A stretch of 64,000 nt of DNA, taken from Amoebophrya sp. A120 (Eukaryota > Sar > Dinophyceae > Syndiniales > Amoebophryaceae). Both the position numbers and the translations under genes were made by a program. Below, piece after piece: positions 9,413 through 22,100 of this stretch. The notes under the pieces are model-generated. The model ran no database searches, was not told the origin of the DNA, and saw only the letters and a list, made by a program, of their open reading frames with translations. Every line of letters begins with the position of its first letter. The first letter of the stretch is position 1. Location of the stretch: assembly GCA_905178155.1 (NCBI GenBank), contig CAJINV010000012.1, positions 2,134,166-2,198,165 of the forward strand, given 5' to 3'.

Positions 9413-12400
9413 TCAAAAGAAGATCCGCTCCAGCATTCTTTCGCCGTGTAAGGTGGTGGGAACCAAACAGTGCTCGCCGTAGTTTTCCGCGATGTACTTC
9501 ACTATTTTCGCGATGTTCCTTATCCTGAGAAAAAAGTGTTACAGTTACACACTCTGATGGAAGACCAGCAAGACAGACAACCTTTGTCATGCAGGAAATG
9601 CTTGCCAGCCTCATTGCATTCGTGTTTTCCCTTGTAGTCTGCGCATCACAGGTTTTGTTGGCCATGTCGAGCAACTTTGTGATGCAGAAACTCCAGCAAA
9701 TGTGTAACTGTAACACTTTTTTCCTGTGATATTCCTGCTATCATCCAGCCCGGAGTGGTGACGGCCATCGAGCTGGAGCGCGCAGGCCTCGAGCATAATC
9801 ACCATGGCGTCTTGTTTCTGTGAAGTCGTGTGGTTTTTGGTCCGATTTTGGTGAAGCTTTGTTATGCATGCAGCTTTGGATCACGATCATGAACGGGGTG
9901 GACAATTGTGAAGATTGTCCACATCTACATGGTCATGCATAAAATCATAATAAACAAAGGCCAGATGAGAGAACAAGCTGAAAAACAAAGCAAATCATAT
10001 ATCATTACTCGACTACTTAGTACGTTGTTCCGATAGTAGACGTAATTCTTGTGCTTCCGCGGGTCACCCAGCAAGTTCGCGAAAATTATTTTGATGTTGC
10101 AGAACGAACGCTCCACGTCATCCGGCAAGCCACAGAGTATCCCACACAAAAAAGCCGCGGGCAGGGCAACTACATTGTATACGCAAAAATAAGCACACAG
10201 AAAAATCTGCGTCGCGTAATATCCTAAGCAGAATGCTGTAGGCTTGCCCATGACATTTTTTTTTTTGCGATTTACCCTTTGATATGCATATGCCCTGCCT
10301 GCTGGTCCTTTTTTCTTTCTGATACAGAGCTTCAGCTGGCCAGGAAGCATCGTTTCCACATCCCAGTCACCACAGGTGATCAACCTAATTTTAGTGAATG
10401 ACTCGTCTGCTCGACACCATCTAGTATACGCTTTTTCGCGGCTAGAACCTTCTACACCGTAGAATCATATTACAGAAGATATTACAAATAGCAACTTTAG
10501 TATTACCCTGAAGAAGAACGAGAGAACCAACAAAATCAAAATATACAGTGAGTTCGGAAAGTGCGCCATAAAGCCCTTCCAGTCCTGGTAAACCCCCGGA
10601 AAATCCCCCGCGTTGTCGACCTCTTCCTGCGTAATCCCCGTCAAGTTTCGGCAAAAGTATTTCAGTTTCGGGTTCAACACCGGCTTCACGAATTTCCGAA
10701 ATTCGGCAACGACCTCTAAAGTTTCTACGTCCAGAATAACCGTGGGAAACTCGATGACTTTATGAGAGTCCACAACTCCCCCTCCTGCCCCTCATTTGTT
10801 GTATGGCATGGACAGCAATACAAACAACAGCACACGTGGAGCCTATGCATGACAACTTTATGCACCTTATGTAGTACTGTTTGGGCAGCTTCCGAAATTT
10901 GTCATGCTAACACAAGTGCCACAAGGCATCAAGGCAGCGACTGGGATTAGGATTTTGCATGACAAACGAGGGGGAGGAGGAGTTGTGCACTCTCATAGAC
11001 CTCGGGCTCAATCGAGTGGTCGTGTTCGCAAGTCGCCTCGAAATCCAGGATGGCGTAATAGGTGTACCTAGAAATAGATATTTGAATTGGATGATTTGTT
11101 TGTTAACTTCGCTTTTGATGCAGCCTGAACTAAAGGTAGGAACCCTGTTGTAGCAGTTATGCAACGGAAACAAACACCACAAGATGAAACGTGTGGAAAA
11201 TGAGAATCTCTTCCCATAAAGAAACGAAATATCAAATTGCGCGAAATTTCTATACTTGTGCCAATTCTTCGCATCAAAAGTGTGTTTCCGACTCAACTGC
11301 TTCAAATTTGCCCAGCTCCTGCTCTCCAAAGCCGCTTTCGGTTTCAAATGCCCGGCCGCTTCGAGAAATTCGGAATTTGTCGTCGCGTAAATAGTACTGC
11401 TGTGACTCGTCGTTGAGGGGACGGAGGGATAATTCGCTGCACCGTAAGTAGAACCTCCAACTGTCGTCGTTGTAGTTCCTGCCGTCGTAGCAGATCGGTG
11501 CAGAAGCCTCTTCGGGTGGCTTTTGCTCTTGTTGATGAACGGGGGTACAGGAGCGCCGCCCCCGCCTACTTGATCATGACTACTGTAGTCCCAGTGCTGG
11601 TTTTGTTGCCAATGGCCATTGAATCCCGCGAATGAGGGTGTAGTTTTTTCCTGGTGGTACGTCGAAGATGTCGTGCCGTTGGATGCAGACCTGTAACTGG
11701 AAAGAGTTTTGCCGCTAGCCGCAGTGGTCGTCCACGCTCCGGAGGTAATATGGTGGTAGTTCTTTTGACCACCGCCTTTGCCACCTTTGATGCTCGTCCC
11801 ACTTGTCCCGCCGTTCTGGCCGTTGCTGTAACCTGCGCCATTGCTGTAGCTACAACCAGAAGGACCTGCGGCTGCGCCGTTTTTCCCGCCATTTTTGTTT
11901 GACACATAGGTAGTAGACGGATTCATCTTCCCACCTTTGTAGCCGTACAAACCGTTCGCAGCTCCTCCAGAAGTTCCGTTGCTGTAGCTTCTGTCTGGGT
12001 AAAAATTCTTGTCCTGCTGGTCACAGTTGTAGCCGCCGTTTGAGGAGCCGTTGCTATCGTTTGTGTTGTAGCTATCGGAGCGGCCGTTGTTCTGTGGATT
12101 TGCATGCTGCTTGTAGCCGTTGGTCCCATTCTTGTTCCAACCGCTCTTCGCCACGGCGCCGCCCTTGCCTTTGGTGTAGCCCGACACCTTGTAGTAAGTA
12201 TCCCCCTCTACTTCGCTTCCATGATACTGACCTGACGCTGACCCGTAATAACTGTCATACCGCGGGTCGTGATCTGCCGGGCCGTTGTACGTGTACGCGT
12301 GCTGTAGTTTCCTCGGCCGGTTACCTGTAGTGCCGCTCTTGCCGTTCCAAGATGTAGCTGAATCAACACCATTTTTTGCCTGGCCTTTGCCATTCTGGAT

Positions 12401-12730
12401 CATGGGACCCCCTCCATTCGATGTAGTCCCACAGAAGCTGCTGCCATGTGATCCTTTATTTCCATTGGAGGTCGTCGTCGTGGTCTTTCCGTTATTGTTG
12501 TTGACACTGGTGCTCAAAGCACTGTGGTAGCTGTTGGTAGAAAAGCTGGCGTTTAGAGAGGGAATGGAAGAATGGTTGTTTAACGCAGCCGGATTGGAGG
12601 AGTCGTTTGCCCAAGATGGTGCTCCTGGACCTGGTGTAGTCAAGAACGTCGAAGGCAGCTTGTGATTGCATTCGTCCGTCGTGTCAGCACATAGTGCCCA
12701 TACTGGTACTACCACAGAACCATGAGTCAT
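9413..12730 (-). CDS. ERI1-family 3'-5' exoribonuclease (DEDDh)
   Basis: Predicted to trim RNA 3' ends, as ERI1/3'hExo proteins do on small RNAs, histone mRNA and 5.8S rRNA. Exons: 11256-12730, 10998-11067, 10547-10760, 10326-10384, about 10024-10190, 9732-9817, 9413-9520. All three exonuclease motifs are present: Exo I (AILDFEATCE), Exo II (ITCGDWDVETMLP) and Exo III (GRHHSGLDDSRNIAK), with the catalytic D, E, D, H, D intact. Four introns are GT-AG (for example 11068-11255 and 10385-10546) and two are introners. Exon 1 adds about 490 residues rich in Asn, Gly, Ser and Thr before the nuclease; such a tail is not part of the family core. The start is the ATG at 12728-12730 and the stop TGA at 9413-9415. 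The acceptor before the fifth exon is uncertain. Confidence 0.9.
9521..9731 (-). mobile_element. Introner, family C
   Basis: TIR core is GAAAAAAGTGTTACAGTTACACA. Length 211 bp. The duplication TTCCT at 9516-9520 and 9732-9736 is exact. It splits the Exo III motif of the ERI1-like gene, and removal restores DDSRN-IAKIV. Confidence 0.95.
10761..10997 (-). mobile_element. Introner, family G
   Basis: Ends are TATGAGAG...CTCTCATA. The duplication is GACTT at 10756-10760 and GACCT at 10998-11002 (4 of 5). Removal joins ...HSIEPEV and IEFPTVIL of the ERI1-like gene. Confidence 0.95.
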
Positions 12731-12757
12731 GAGTGTTTAAATAACAACTTCATTCAA

Positions 12758-13870
12758 CTACTTCAATTCTAGCTTGTTGATGTCCTGCATTTCCGAAAAA
12801 AGAGTACCCGCATGCTCTCCACCATTTGTTCCGGTCTCAATCAAAGTCCCTGCCCACGGGTCGCACTCCAGCTGGTGGTTTCGAGTGACGTTACTTGCCG
12901 GCGCTGATATGTGTTCAGTTTGCACTGATAATTGTCTTATTTCAAAAGCATAGCTGTAGAGCGCCATCCTATAGATACTGTGTGTTCGACTTCGATCTGT
13001 CTTGCGGCCAGCTCATGAAAAATGAAACCCACATATCAATGTGTTGTGAAAATTATCATTACCGACCCTGCGATGAATACCTCCCGCTCCCTCCAGTTGC
13101 TGCAAAAAGGGCGCAATGTCGGCCTGCAACTTCGCAAAGGTGTCGTCTACTTGTTCCACTTCTCCGAGATGAACACTGCGCAATTCCTGATCCCCCTCCT
13201 CCGACCTGCTACCCTGCGATAAACCGACGTAGGACGAGCATCCTGTCTGATCCATCGTGGTGGTGGAATCGAAGCTGCCACACCGGGTTGCGCGGAAGTT
13301 ATGCATTGCAAAAGTATCGCACTACAACTTAGTATAAATCGCATGACAAATGTTGCCAAGAGCAAAAATCTAATTTGTCATTGTCATGCTCAGAAAGCTA
13401 AACACAGATATCTGTGACGCATGAACGCAATTAGTACGAGTACAACGCTTTTGCAAAGGATACGAGTAGGATGAGGAGGATTTCTTCGAAAACCGCGGAT
13501 GGTGTTCGTCGTGGGACGTAGAAGAGTATGCAATGTAAATTCCCCGTACATGTACAAAATGCATGACAAATTTCGCTAATTTGCAGTGTGCAACTTGTCA
13601 TGCTAGACTAGGATTGAAGGCAGGTTTTGTCATGCAGAGACTGCATTTGCACGTGTAAGGGAAATTTACTGTGGATAAAGAGTCGTGGACGACGCCTCTA
13701 GAACAAGACGAGTTCAGTACGAAGTTGCTGCCGGGAGAGGTGGTTTCGCCGGATAAAGCGTGCATTTTGGTGAAAGCTCCGTGCGATGCTGTAGCAGCTC
13801 CGAGAATCGGGGCTACCACAATCTTGCGCCACTCAGGAGCTTGCTGTGCTGTTAGTTTGGCTAGCTAGGC
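12758..13870 (-). CDS. Unidentified protein (5' end unresolved)
   Basis: I do not recognise this gene. Exons 13678 to about 13870, 13463-13526, 13063-13299 and 12758-12903 join in one frame across two introners and one GT-AG intron (12904-13062). The reading frame ends with TAG at 12758-12760. The middle part, with HLGEVEQVDDTFAKLQADI, is predicted helical; the rest is polar. No ATG lies in frame at the 5' end. The frame is closed upstream by TAG next to an acceptor-like CTAG, so at least one more 5' exon probably exists to the right. Confidence 0.65.
13300..13462 (-). mobile_element. Introner, family B
   Basis: Ends are TATGCATTGCAAAAG and TTTTGCAAAGGATA. The duplication is GAAGT at 13295-13299 and CGAGT at 13463-13467 (3 of 5, the weakest in the window). 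Confidence 0.85.
13527..13677 (-). mobile_element. Introner, family E
   Basis: Ends are TATGCAATGTAAATTC and AAATTTACTGTGGATA. The duplication AAGAG at 13522-13526 and 13678-13682 is exact. Removal joins ...VVHDS and STSHDEHH. Confidence 0.9.
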
Positions 13871-16800
13871 ATTCGATAAAAGTCTCTTGATCGTGATGTG
13901 GCAGTAGATATTACGAGCGTTGGTTGTTGTGGGCAAAATCCAATCTTACAAATACAAGCCCACGGCGTATTCGCATAATCTTAAATCTGCGTGATGGTGC
14001 TGAGGTTAAGACAGGCCCGAAAGCATGGGCGTCTTCACGCGAGAGTTTCTGCCCTCCCTGCCTTTCTTGGGCAGACGAGTGGCCGCATAGATTATCGAAG
14101 CGCTGAAGCGAACATGACTGCAGCCACGTGGCTAAGCATAAGCAAATAGATACCCACGAAGATTGGTCAATCATGGGGCTAAAAAGGCTGCGCGCCTGTG
14201 AACGCACACTCGTCACAACTGCGATTGCTAGTTGGTTGCTGACAATCGGACAACAAACTACTTGCCACACTGAAATTAAGGCGACACCTGCTCGGGCGCT
14301 TTCTTCCTTTGGCGCCAAGGATGCATGACGCCTGCGCAGAGGAATTCCGCTGCAGCCCCCCCTGGTCAGGCCCGACGCACACAACAAACACGCAGGCGGG
14401 CAGGCATGTGGCGCATGCGCTGCAGGGGAGATGCCGGGCGGCCGGCCCAACGTGCGGAAGACGGGCGCCCACGCGGGAGTGCAAACACTAGAAAAAACCA
14501 GGCCGGACCAGCGCCACGCACTCACAGAACACACGGACGGCGACACCAGGCCACCAAGCAACCGAAGCCCCGCGGGACGGCGGGCCCCGCCCCCGCCCAA
14601 GGAAGCAAGGGACTGCACTCGCGCCGCGCTGCGCAGGGTTGGGCCCCCGAGAGCCACAACAAGCGCGGGGGGGCCGGCCCGGGGCCAAGGGCTGGCTGCG
14701 CAAGTAGGCTAGCGGCGCGACGCCTACCGCCGCGGCCGCCTGCCGCGCCGGCCTGTGGGCGCCTCGCACTTACTAAGCCGCCCGGCGGCGGGTACCAAGA
14801 CAGAGCACGGGAGGAAGGGCGGCGCAATGCGGGCCGACCGGCCGAAATCGACACCCGGGCCGAGTCCAGCACCTTGTTGGTCTTGTCCTGCGTTTCCACG
14901 CCCCAACCGTGCGCACCGGGTTGCGCCCATCATGTTGAACGCCGAGCCCGGCCGGGCCCGTCGCCAGTTGCAGATGGCGCGGGCGCAGCGCCCGCGAGGC
15001 TACAACTGCCGCCGATGCCGCTAGCGGCCGCCGCCCCCCCGCCCCCGCGGGCGGGCCGGGGGGGGTGGCCGACGTGCAAATATCCCGACCCGCCGCCCTG
15101 CTTCCAAAAACGGCCCGCATGGCGCTGAATTGAAGCGGCTTCGGCTCCTTGCGGTTCGGCTTGTGAAAGCCGGCCCGGCATTCAAAACCTAAGCACAAGG
15201 ATGGGCGGGGCGCGGCTCTCGCCAAGGCCTCCGGAAATGTTCCCGGGCTTCCTGTGGCCATCGCCGCGGTTTTTTGAGCACTCAGACCTCCAAAAAGCCA
15301 AATCACCACGGGGCTTTTTTGGGCCACTGGGCGTCTCTCTCTATCGTTGCGGAAGCTCTTCCGCCACATACGGAGGGCGCGGGCGTCCTCATGTTGCTCC
15401 CCCCCCCCCCGCGGGCGCAACACGTCGCCACCAAGTCACACGCGCCACGCCGGCCGCCCCTTGTCGCCAGTTCTGGGCCCATGGATGGCTCCAGACCCCC
15501 CCGCCCCCGCCCCATCTTCTAGCGAGCCCGGCCCGGCGCGCTGTTCGCCGGATTTTGCCCCTAACGCTTTTGGGGCGAAAAATCCATTTTTTTTCTGCAA
15601 TTTTTTAAAATTTTCAAGAAGGGTGGCGGGGTGGCCCTTGGGCCGGGGGCGAGTTGGGAACCATCCTGCAGGCTGCACAAGAAGGGTGGCGGGATGTGGG
15701 TCGTTGCCTTCGGTGCTTCACAATGGGGCGAAACAACACACAAAGCCGCCACGCCGCGCGGGCTCGATATGCCTCAGGAGCGCTCGGGAGGCGGCGCGCA
15801 GGCATGATGGGCGCGGCTGCTCGACAACGCGGGCGCTCGATGCGTTCAAATTGAAATGAAGAACTTCGCTCGCATGTGGCCAAGAAAAATTTCAAAAAAA
15901 TTTCGATTTGCCCAAAAAAAGTTTCGATTTGGCCCGATAAAATTTCAAGAGGCGCCAAAAAAGGCCAAAAAAAATTTCGGAAAATGGGCCACATTAGCAA
16001 AATCCCATTGGTTTTTGCAAATTGGCCACTTTCTAGAATTTTTTTCAAATTTTTTTTGCGCGCCTCTTGATTTTCCTCGGATTTTTTTCAAATTTTTTCT
16101 GAATTTTTTCCTGGCCAAACCCGAGGAGAGGTCTGCTGTGGCGGAAATGCGCCACAAGGAAAACTCTACTCCCCGGAAGACGAAGGCGCAACCCTACACG
16201 GATTCGCCCCTCTGGGTTCTCATCACCAGGAGCGGAGGCCAAGAGATGCGGACCACCCAAGCGGGCAAGTGTGCGACACCTGCGCCGGGCCCTCCTCTGA
16301 CAAACAGGACCGAGAACAGACTCGGCAACTGCCTCACATAGGCCAGACCGTCGGGGAAGCAAAAAACTTCAAAAAATTTTTTTTGGCTTTTTTTTGGATT
16401 TTGTTTTTGCGCTATGTGGATTTTTTGAAATTTTTTCCGTTAGGGTGGAAATCCTGCGAAGCGCTGCCAGCCCGGGCCCTGGCTCGGCGACCGGGCCGCG
16501 ATCAGTTTGGCGCGCATGGAATCCCCTCCGTCTGCAGGCGCGGCGCCGCATGCGCGCCTGGTGGCCCGGCTTCAGCGGGGCTCCCAGCCTGTGCACCGAC
16601 TCGCTGCCCCTCCCAATGTCATAAATCTGCTGCCGGGTGCTGGACTTTGCCGGGACGCATCTCGCCCCGGGTAGCGGCTTGCGCGCGGCCATAAGACGCC
16701 GGGCAGACCGCTGGGCGGGGGGGCCCCAGAATGAAAGGCGCAGGGCTTCAGGCGTCCCCCCTTTTCATCCTCGGCCCCACCCGGCAGATTCTAGGCGGCC

Positions 16801-17583
16801 TTTTTGGTTTTTGATTTCGTTACAGGTCCAACCTCCCCCGGGGAGCAGTCTCTAGCTGCGAGCCGCCCCCCTGGGCTGGCGGCCGACTTCTGGTAGTCGA
16901 CTTCCGGCAGAAATAGAGCCGACTTCCTCAATGGCAACAATCACCACAAAGGATCCGCCGAAAGATGAAAACGAACACGCGTGCAAGCCCTTGCTTGTAG
17001 TTTCCTTCAATCATGATGTGGCTCTGTCCGAAGGGTACAGCGTCCGGCGTGCCGTTTGTTTTCTTCATTAACCCTCGACGTTGCTTCATTTTCAATTTCA
17101 TCAGACAGGAGCAATAATATTCGTGCGCCATGTCATTCTCAGTAGCGTTTCCTATCATTCGACGCGGTAAGTAGCCCTGAACTCAACAGGACAAGAAGCT
17201 AAATATCTTTTCTTTGTCCAAACACAAAGGTGCCTATTTGGCCGACACTGAAGACCCTCGAAAAGAGCGGCGTCTTTCAATCTATCTTCGCAAAAACCTT
17301 CTGCAACCACTCAGGAGAAAATTCTTCATAACCGCCTCTGCAGGTGCTGTTCTGTAGTCCTTGTCTTGCTTGGTCATATCGTTATCGTCGGCGTTGAACA
17401 AGTTCCCATGAAGTCATAATCCCCACCGTTCTATTTCTTAGAGTTGAGTGCTGACTTGTCCTTATGATTGTGAAATAGGCTGATGAGTTGGTTGGTTCTT
17501 GTTTCGATATTCCTCTTCCACCTCCTACGTGTATGATCTTCATCCATGAAATTCCGTTCCCGCTATACAAACCATCTTTCTGC
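13871..17583. other. GC-rich gene-free island
   Basis: About 14,200-16,900 is strongly GC-rich. Long overlapping open frames occur in several frames at once, as GC-rich non-coding DNA gives. I find no motif. Within it, 15,877-16,124 is an imperfect inverted repeat. The flank 16,900-17,580 is ordinary AT-rich sequence without a clear gene. Confidence 0.5.
15877..16124. repeat. Imperfect inverted repeat, A/T-tract rich
   Basis: The left arm (TGGCCAAGAAAAATTTC... to ...CAAGAGGCGCC) and the right arm (GCGCCTCTTG... to ...TTTTTTCCTGGCCA) are inverted copies of about 75 bp with mismatches. The centre also pairs (GGGCCACATT with AATTGGCC). It is AT-rich inside a GC-rich island. Confidence 0.6.
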
Positions 17584-18246
17584 TCAGTTGTAGCTGGTGT
17601 GGTAGTCCGGCGCGAGAATTCCGTGCACGCCCAGGTAGTTCAAAAACGACAGCTCCGCTTCTTCGAACGCTTCCTCGACGAAGATTTGCAACGAGGAGCA
17701 CCGCTGGAACTTCGGTCCGGCTAACTGCAGCTTCAAAACGTCCCGGCAAGTCCCCTCATTTTTCTCCTTCGACCCCGTAATTTCGCTGGTGAAGTCGTGC
17801 TGCAAAACCGCCTTGTAGTCCTCTATGTCGGAGAAGTCCAAGTCCGGCTGGTTGGTGAAAATCCGGATTTTTGCGGGCGGCTCACAAGATGTCTCCTCGC
17901 CGTCAACATCCTCCGGCTTTTCGTCCACCCGGAAATGGAGTTGCGTCAAATTCACCTTCTCCTGGAAGAAAATCTTTATTAGCAGCTGCGCGTCGGCGTC
18001 GGAGACGAGTTTTGTTGATTCGTCCTGGGGTATGAACAGCTTGTTGATGTTCTCGTTTTTGATGTACTTTTGATCCGAGTTCAGGCAAATGGTCTGTCTG
18101 AAATCGAACATCCGCTTCCCGGAGAGCTCCTCCGCACCTAACTCCACCTCGATGATTTTGGTGTTGTCTTTCTGCTGCCCCAATTTCTTCAGCTGGTGGT
18201 GCATCATCGTGTCGGTGTTACCCGACTCCTTGTTTACCTTCGCCAT
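17584..18246 (-). CDS. PITH-domain protein (PITHD1-like)
   Basis: This is a single-exon protein of 220 residues. The middle and C-terminal part match the PITH domain, the module also found at the C terminus of thioredoxin-like TXNL1 and thought to bind the proteasome lid. Support comes from LVSDADAQLLIKIFF (about residues 80-95), LDFSDIEDY, the SLQIFVEEAFEEAELSFLN strand region and the closing NYLGVHG. The start is the ATG at 18244-18246, before MAKVNKESGN; an upstream extension to 18369 is possible but looks like leader. No introner interrupts it, unlike most neighbours. Confidence 0.85.
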   Translation of the reverse strand: MAKVNKESGNTDTMMHHQLKKLGQQKDNTKIIEVELGAEELSGKRMFDFRQTICLNSDQKYIKNENINKLFIPQDESTKLVSDADAQLLIKIFFQEKVNLTQLHFRVDEKPEDVDGEETSCEPPAKIRIFTNQPDLDFSDIEDYKAVLQHDFTSEITGSKEKNEGTCRDVLKLQLAGPKFQRCSSLQIFVEEAFEEAELSFLNYLGVHGILAPDYHTSYN

Positions 18247-19191
18247 CTTTTTCTTTTGGAAGTTGAAGTTGTATGTAGGGGGTCTACTTTTGCTGAAGAT
18301 GAGGGGTAAAGCTAAAGAGAAGGGATGCGGATGGCTATTGACCACGACGCTTGTTCTTGTCTTGTCCACCTAATATGGTCTTCTACGTAGAAGTGACACT
18401 ACTTGATATGAATGGTAGCCAGGAACAAGCCGAGTATGAAATTAATAAACCTCCACCACCACGTGCTCCTGGTGGTGACCGTTTCTCTTTCTTTTTGTTT
18501 TTACGTTGTAGATTTGCTCATGTTTTGTTCACAGTCGCTGTGATGAAAAGACGGACGAAGGAGGTCAGGGAAAACTTGAAGGCCAGGCGCAGGAACGGAA
18601 ATCCAAGTTGAACTTTGAAGTAGAAATGCAACCCCGTAGAAAATTTTTCGCTACATACTAGCTCCTCACACAGATCCAGTTTATCGTGTCGTTGCTGTGG
18701 CAAGATTGTGATTGAGAATTTTTCGCGCACGGTCTGCTTCTGAACATCATACTTTGGATTGGTGTGGTATCACATCAGCGTCACGTGATCACTAACGCTA
18801 GTGCTACACCAGGCAGCGCGGCAACTTGGCACTGGTCTAGTGAGGTACGAGTTTGAAAAAGACCAGCCGAATCGAAGTCGACTCTTCAATTTAGTAACGA
18901 TGTCCGATCTGCTCCAAAGAAGGGGTCAGACGCAAAATTTAATACGCTCCTGGCGCTGGCAAGAAACCAAGTCCAAACGGACTTCAAGGAAGAATAAGAC
19001 TTCGAGTCTTATTTCTCAATGCTGATTGAACCATGAAGAAACTCGGTCCACATTATTCAAAGTCACAGTTTTTCTCTGGTGGTGAGAATCTTCCATGTGA
19101 AGCGAAGCACCTCGCTCTTTCGTGCAGCAGCACGAATGTCGGCGGAAAATTGAGATTGAGACTCAGATTCACTGTTGGCTAATATGGTTTA
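18247..19191. other. Intergenic
   Basis: I see no supported gene or repeat in this stretch. Confidence 0.4.
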
Positions 19192-22100
19192 TTACTTTGT
19201 TACATTTCTTACACTGTTCGTGGTTCTTTCTCCCACGATGGGAACACCAGCTGCAACAGGCACTGACGATCCTGCTCCATTCTCAGGTGGTGTTGCAGCT
19301 CCTGGTCCTGATGCTGGCCCGTCCCCGTTATAGGAAAAGTTGTACTTCTCCGCGAAGAAGTACTGAAATAAGTTCCGCTTTCCGTACTCCACCACATCGA
19401 CCCCGATATCAAATGCAAATATGTCTGGGGCTGGAAAATTGTAATGCTAAAAGTGAATAATAGGCGCACTGCAGTACGCACCTATGTATGCATGGCAAAT
19501 TTCGTGGCTGCCATGTCTTACGTATTCCGCATGGCAAACTACGTTTTTGCATGACAGGTAAGAGGGCCTTTTCGTGCCTATGCAATACAGATTCTCGAGT
19601 CATGCCAGACAAGCATGACAAACTTGGATTCTTCCAGACCACCCAGACATTTTTGCATTTGATACCCAAATCCAGACTGCAAAACGATCACAGTCAACAA
19701 CACCATCGAAATTACGAACCAGAAATTTGTTGCAGTAGTTGCACCAGCAGCTCTTGTCGAAGTAGTGGATGCCTTGTAGTTGGATTGGTTCACGCTGCTT
19801 CTCGCACCACCACCAGCACGATTACTACGATCTCCTCGTGGGTGCAGGTACAGTCCGTGTTTCATTCCTCCTCCATAAAGATTTGGATTTTCTACTTCCT
19901 CGTCATCTTCCGAGGAACTGATCCGCCCACGGCTCCCAAAATTCTTCGAACTGGATATGACAGCGCAAAACCCCCCTCCCCCTCATTAGGATTGCATGAA
20001 CAGCAATACAAACGTGAGCGACCCAAGAGCTTGTGCATGACAAATTCATGTAGATGTACCTACTGTAGTAATGCGTGGGCTTTTGAAATTTGTCATGCAA
20101 ACAGTGCCACAGGGTAGTGACTGGATTAGGATTTGGGATTTTGCATGAAAAATGAGGTGGATTGGGGAGTGATGTACTGCCATACTGGAGCTCAGCGTGC
20201 TACTGTTGCTACTCGAAATCCGGGGGCGCCGCTGTGCGGAGCTGCCTACTTGATGTTCTTGTGCCGGCATGATAACTTCAGTTCCCCGCTTCCTGCAGCG
20301 ACTGGAGGAGGGGGGAGCTGCGACCACTTTCCCATCCTCAGTGTCTAGTGGAGAGGAGCTTTGACTCGGTGTAGCCGGGCTGGATTGCATGGAGTGAGCC
20401 TCCTGCTGCGCTTGATTATGGTTGTTTTGTAGAGTCTGCTCGTTCTGTCTCGAAGCCGACGCTTGTCTCGCCCTTTCTTCCATGTACTTGATCATGTGCC
20501 GCGGGTCATTTTCGTACTCCGAAGTGTCCTCTTGAAGATGATGTTGCCCACCTCCCCCTCGCGCAGAGCTTATTTGCGCTTGTCTTGATGTTGCATTCTG
20601 AACTTGTTGCTGCTGTTCAACAAGAAGTCCAGAATGTTGTTCCCTCGCGGCCCCCTGCAGGTTGTAAAAATTCCTCCTCTGCTCCAGCCTGGCGAAGTGG
20701 CTCAGCCGGAGTTGGCTCGCGCGCTGCGCGTCCCGGCGGAGAAAGAAGATCGACGCTACAATCTGCGTGAGCTATGCATGATGCAAAAGAATCTTCGCAC
20801 TCGTACAAATTGCGGCCATGCAAGACAAATCCCTTTCCGAACCTAAAACAGCAGTACAAATTCCACTTTCTTTTTTGCCGAAATTTGCGATGCTGCTTAT
20901 ACTAGTACGATGATTTTCCAATGCATATGATCCACTGGGTAGCGTTTTGGTGGTCCTTGGAAGCTAGACGGAACATGGGCTCGTCGGTTTCGCTATCCTG
21001 TGCAAAAGTATCGTACTCGTATAATTGCAATCATGCATTAATTCTTTTTTCTATGTAAATCCGCAATACAAATTTTATCTCTCATGCTGAGGAAATAATT
21101 TGTCGTGCATTTATACGAGTACGATACTTTTGCAGTTCATATTCGCGATCGATCAACCAGAAGGAGAACCTGGTGATTGGAAGTCTCTGTTTGCCATGCG
21201 TAGTCTGCATCACAGCGCCAAAGTTTCTCATGCGCGTACAGCAGGTGCAGCAGAGTATCATCACTAAAGACAAATTCAAACTTAACCTACCAGTTCTCCC
21301 CTAACGTCGCACCACCAGCCTCCACTTCCCCGTCGCCCCTCAGCGAATTTGTGCTCTTCCTCCGTTTCTGCTCCACTTCTCCGCCGCCACCCCGAACGGA
21401 AATTGAATCGGTTAATGTTTTCGCGCCATTATTCTCCTCCTCCGTCTCGTTTGCCTCAATCACGACGGAGATTTTCAACAAGGACAACGGCTCCGTCATC
21501 TTCCCGCGTTTCCTGTAGGTCAGCAACCCCCTTTCCAGGCTGAAAAACCGGGGGCTCCAGGCCCGCATCAACTTTCCCCGGAGCGCAGAACCGTCCAAGT
21601 GCCACTTGAACAGCTCGCCGGAGATTTTCACCTGCGACAGGTCTTTGATGTGGTCCCACTGGAGTGTTTTCAAATTGATCCACTGGGAAGTAGGCGTAGT
21701 CAAGGTGGACGTCGAGGCGCCTGCGCCATTTTTGTTCGCATTGTTCTTGTTGATGAAATCACTTTCGCGGCGGATGGTGGTGCTTTGTCTTCGACGATTG
21801 GAGGAGGAGGTTGAAGTTCTGGGCGAGGGGTTTTTGTGGTTCGTTTTCGAGGCACCCGCAGCACTCCTATGACTAGTTGATGAGGATGATGAAGACGTCG
21901 ACTCCGTTGGAGAAGGAACCGCTGTGGAGGGGAGAGACGATGATGAGGCGCTGCTAGTACTACTATTCGGTTTTGATGCTGAAGATGGTAGAATTTTTGC
22001 ACTCGTGCCGCTGGCCGGTGCTGTTGGTACTAGTACACTCACGGTGGAGCTGTTTTTCCTGCTGGTGCTGCTGGTTGTGCTAACTGCAGAAGCTGTTCCT

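Noticed and set aside
14325-15128. 267-codon plus-strand open frame
   Set aside because: It lies in a GC-rich island where all frames are long and open. Composition is Ala/Pro/Arg/Gly-rich with no motif, so it is a by-product of base composition.
21287-21289. Stop codon taken as the end of the chalcone-isomerase/PH gene
   Set aside because: The PH domain is only half complete there, and the missing half follows in the next exons on the same strand, so the stop is in an intron.
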